In this document: positions 62,670-64,000 of the stretch, in pieces
Position numbering within the stretch: position 1 is the first letter of the stretch
Layout of the letters: the number at the start of each line of letters is the position of its first letter
Assembly: GCA_001936135.1 (NCBI GenBank)
Contig: CP012810.1
Span: 558,001 to 622,000, forward strand
Direction: 5' to 3'
DNA length: 64,000 nucleotides
Source: Saccharomycopsis fibuligera x Saccharomycopsis cf. fibuligera
Taxonomy: Eukaryota; Ascomycota; Saccharomycetes; Ascoideales; Saccharomycopsidaceae
Notes under the pieces: model-generated
Told to the model about the DNA's origin: nothing
Seen by the model: only the letters and a program-made list of their open reading frames with translations
Databases searched by the model: none
Position numbers and translations under genes: made by a program

Positions 62670-63880
62670 AACTGTTGTGGGAAGTGGTTTCACACAGTAG
62701 TTCACATGTATGCACATAGATAATCCCCATTAAATAGGAATATTACGCGCATGGTCATGTGATTACTGTCACTCAAATAACGTTAATTTTTGAGTTTTGG
62801 AAAGCTGTCTACTTAGCGGAAACATATGAAGAACTGTTTTTAGTGAATGTTGTTTTTTTAAAAGAAACTGATAATGTGAAACCTTAGTAACAATCTCTAA
62901 AAGGAGAAGAGCAACTTTACATAAGGAAGCCACTCTTGGAAATTCGCGGATATTGTAACGTGACAATCAGTCGTGTCGCGGGCGATGTATGTACACACGC
63001 AGGATGCCCTCGAAACAACTGACGACCTGGAAAGGTATTAATGAAAAAGTCAGCAGAAGTTTCGGTCAGTGTTTAGCGCAATGGCTCATAAACGATTGAA
63101 ACACCAACGCCAGTAAAACAACGCAAGTCTGCTTCTAAACCTTTAGCTTATGGTTGAGTAGTTATTTTAGACCACTACGTAGCTTTCCATGATCTCAATG
63201 CGGACACAGCTGAGATCGCACTAGTTTACCCGACCATAATTACCGGATTGGGAAACGGGGAAAGGCGCGCTGCATGAAAGCATTGTCCTGGTTTAAAGGG
63301 GAATTTGTTTATCTTTGTAGCAGTTTTGTGTGGCCAAAGTGGCGATCGCAGTGGTATTCTCCCGAAACAGATGGGCGGTGCAGACGAGCGGCGCAGCGCA
63401 GAAGGAAAAAAAAAAAGAAAAAATTGCCAAAGAAGCAAAAAAACAACAACACAGGATTACAGCGATTAATACCACTGTACTAAACAAAAAAAATACTGCC
63501 AAACCATCATCAGCATCCCTACACAGGACAGCTTCACCTGCCATCAGCTATCAGAAACACACCACTATCATAGCTGTTGCGCTCTCGTTTCTGGCTTTTC
63601 TTTGCTGAACCGCTGGGTTTCAAACATATAAACAAAATACAACATACAACATATCACACCTGCCGCTCTTTTCATTTCACCACATTCTTTCCCTTTTTTA
63701 CCCACTACAGCGTTTGTTTCATCCACTGCAAACCCCCATAGAGCATCAAAATATCCACATTTCTCAGCCGCCAAAACAACCAAGGCAAAACAACTGTCTA
63801 CTCTTTGCCATCTCACCTCCCAGCTAACCTCACCCACTGTGTCTTTCTTTCAACTACAAATATAAAACCATCTTCTCATA
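62670..63880. promoter_or_regulatory. Promoter region of the gene at the right edge
   Basis: 1.2 kb with no supportable gene. It contains a purine-rich GGAAAAAAAAAAGAAAAAATT stretch at about 63402-63424, C/A-rich leader-like sequence from 63640 to 63870, and a TATAAA at 63861-63866. Confidence 0.4.
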
Positions 63881-64000
63881 ATGACTACCCCAATAGCTAG
63901 CGACTCCAAAAACGAAATCGTGGTGCCTAATGTCGGCGGTACCGATATTAGAGAAACAAATAATTTGAAAATGAACCAGAATCTCAATTACGCTACTGAC
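63881..64000 (+). CDS. Unidentified protein, N-terminal 40 codons only (cut by window edge)
   Basis: ATG at 63881 follows a C/A-rich leader and opens a frame of 40 codons (MTTPIASDSKNEIVVPNVGG at its start) that runs off the window. The peptide is polar and disordered-looking, as in the N-terminal tails of many permeases and kinases. The family cannot be decided. Confidence 0.65.
   Translation, partial: MTTPIASDSKNEIVVPNVGGTDIRETNNLKMNQNLNYATD

Overview
The window is nuclear DNA of a budding yeast (Saccharomycotina). It is AT-rich and full of long poly(A)/poly(T) tracts. Genes are nearly all intron-poor, and the two introns I can define have the yeast GTATGT/GTACGT donors and a perfect TACTAAC branch point. 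Every recognisable protein has a yeast family: Gcn4, Sec17, Vam6, Sfh1, Dga1, Gwt1, Alg12, Kgd2. The very low use of CTG in highly expressed genes (none in KGD2 or the flavodoxin-like gene), the three-uORF GCN4 leader, the sugar-transporter type and the flavodoxin-like gene suggest the Candida/Lodderomyces (CUG-Ser) clade. I cannot prove the genetic code or name the species from this window.

Layout. 1-5 kb: the 5' end of an unidentified gene, TRM8 (tRNA m7G methyltransferase), and a spliced MFS sugar transporter with a long hydrophilic tail. 5-14 kb: a 2.5 kb promoter region, a 701-residue Ser/Asn-rich protein with a C-terminal coiled coil, then a 2.9 kb region leading to GCN4, whose leader has three short uORFs. 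14-25 kb: SFH1 (RSC chromatin remodelling), SEC17 (alpha-SNAP, two exons), VAM6/VPS39 (HOPS) and a C48-family SENP8/Ulp-like protease. 25-30 kb: a tandem family of small secreted proteins, with two intact paralogues, a probable signal-peptide-only stub and four diverged copies of a shared upstream module. 32-39 kb: a glycogen-targeting PP1 subunit, an unrecognised secreted acidic protein, and DGA1 (triacylglycerol synthesis). 39-49 kb: an M16C zinc metalloprotease divergent from ZNG1 (zinc-chaperone GTPase), then GWT1 (GPI-anchor synthesis) divergent from ALG12 (N-glycan synthesis). 50-64 kb: a flavodoxin-like quinone reductase, a TFC6-like TFIIIC subunit, a p24/Erp cargo receptor, an Rvs161-type BAR protein, a CYSTM protein, KGD2 (TCA cycle), tRNA-Thr(AGU), and the first 40 codons of a gene cut by the window edge.

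This is mostly ordinary eukaryotic gene order without operons. Related functions lie near each other in places (GWT1/ALG12; the zinc protease/ZNG1; SEC17/VAM6 in membrane fusion), but this may be chance. The most interesting parts are the decaying secreted-protein array at 25.5-30.4 kb with its (CAA)35 leader, the GCN4 leader, and structured promoter elements such as the 11-bp inverted repeat at 5173-5217. I saw no transposon, CRISPR array or phage.
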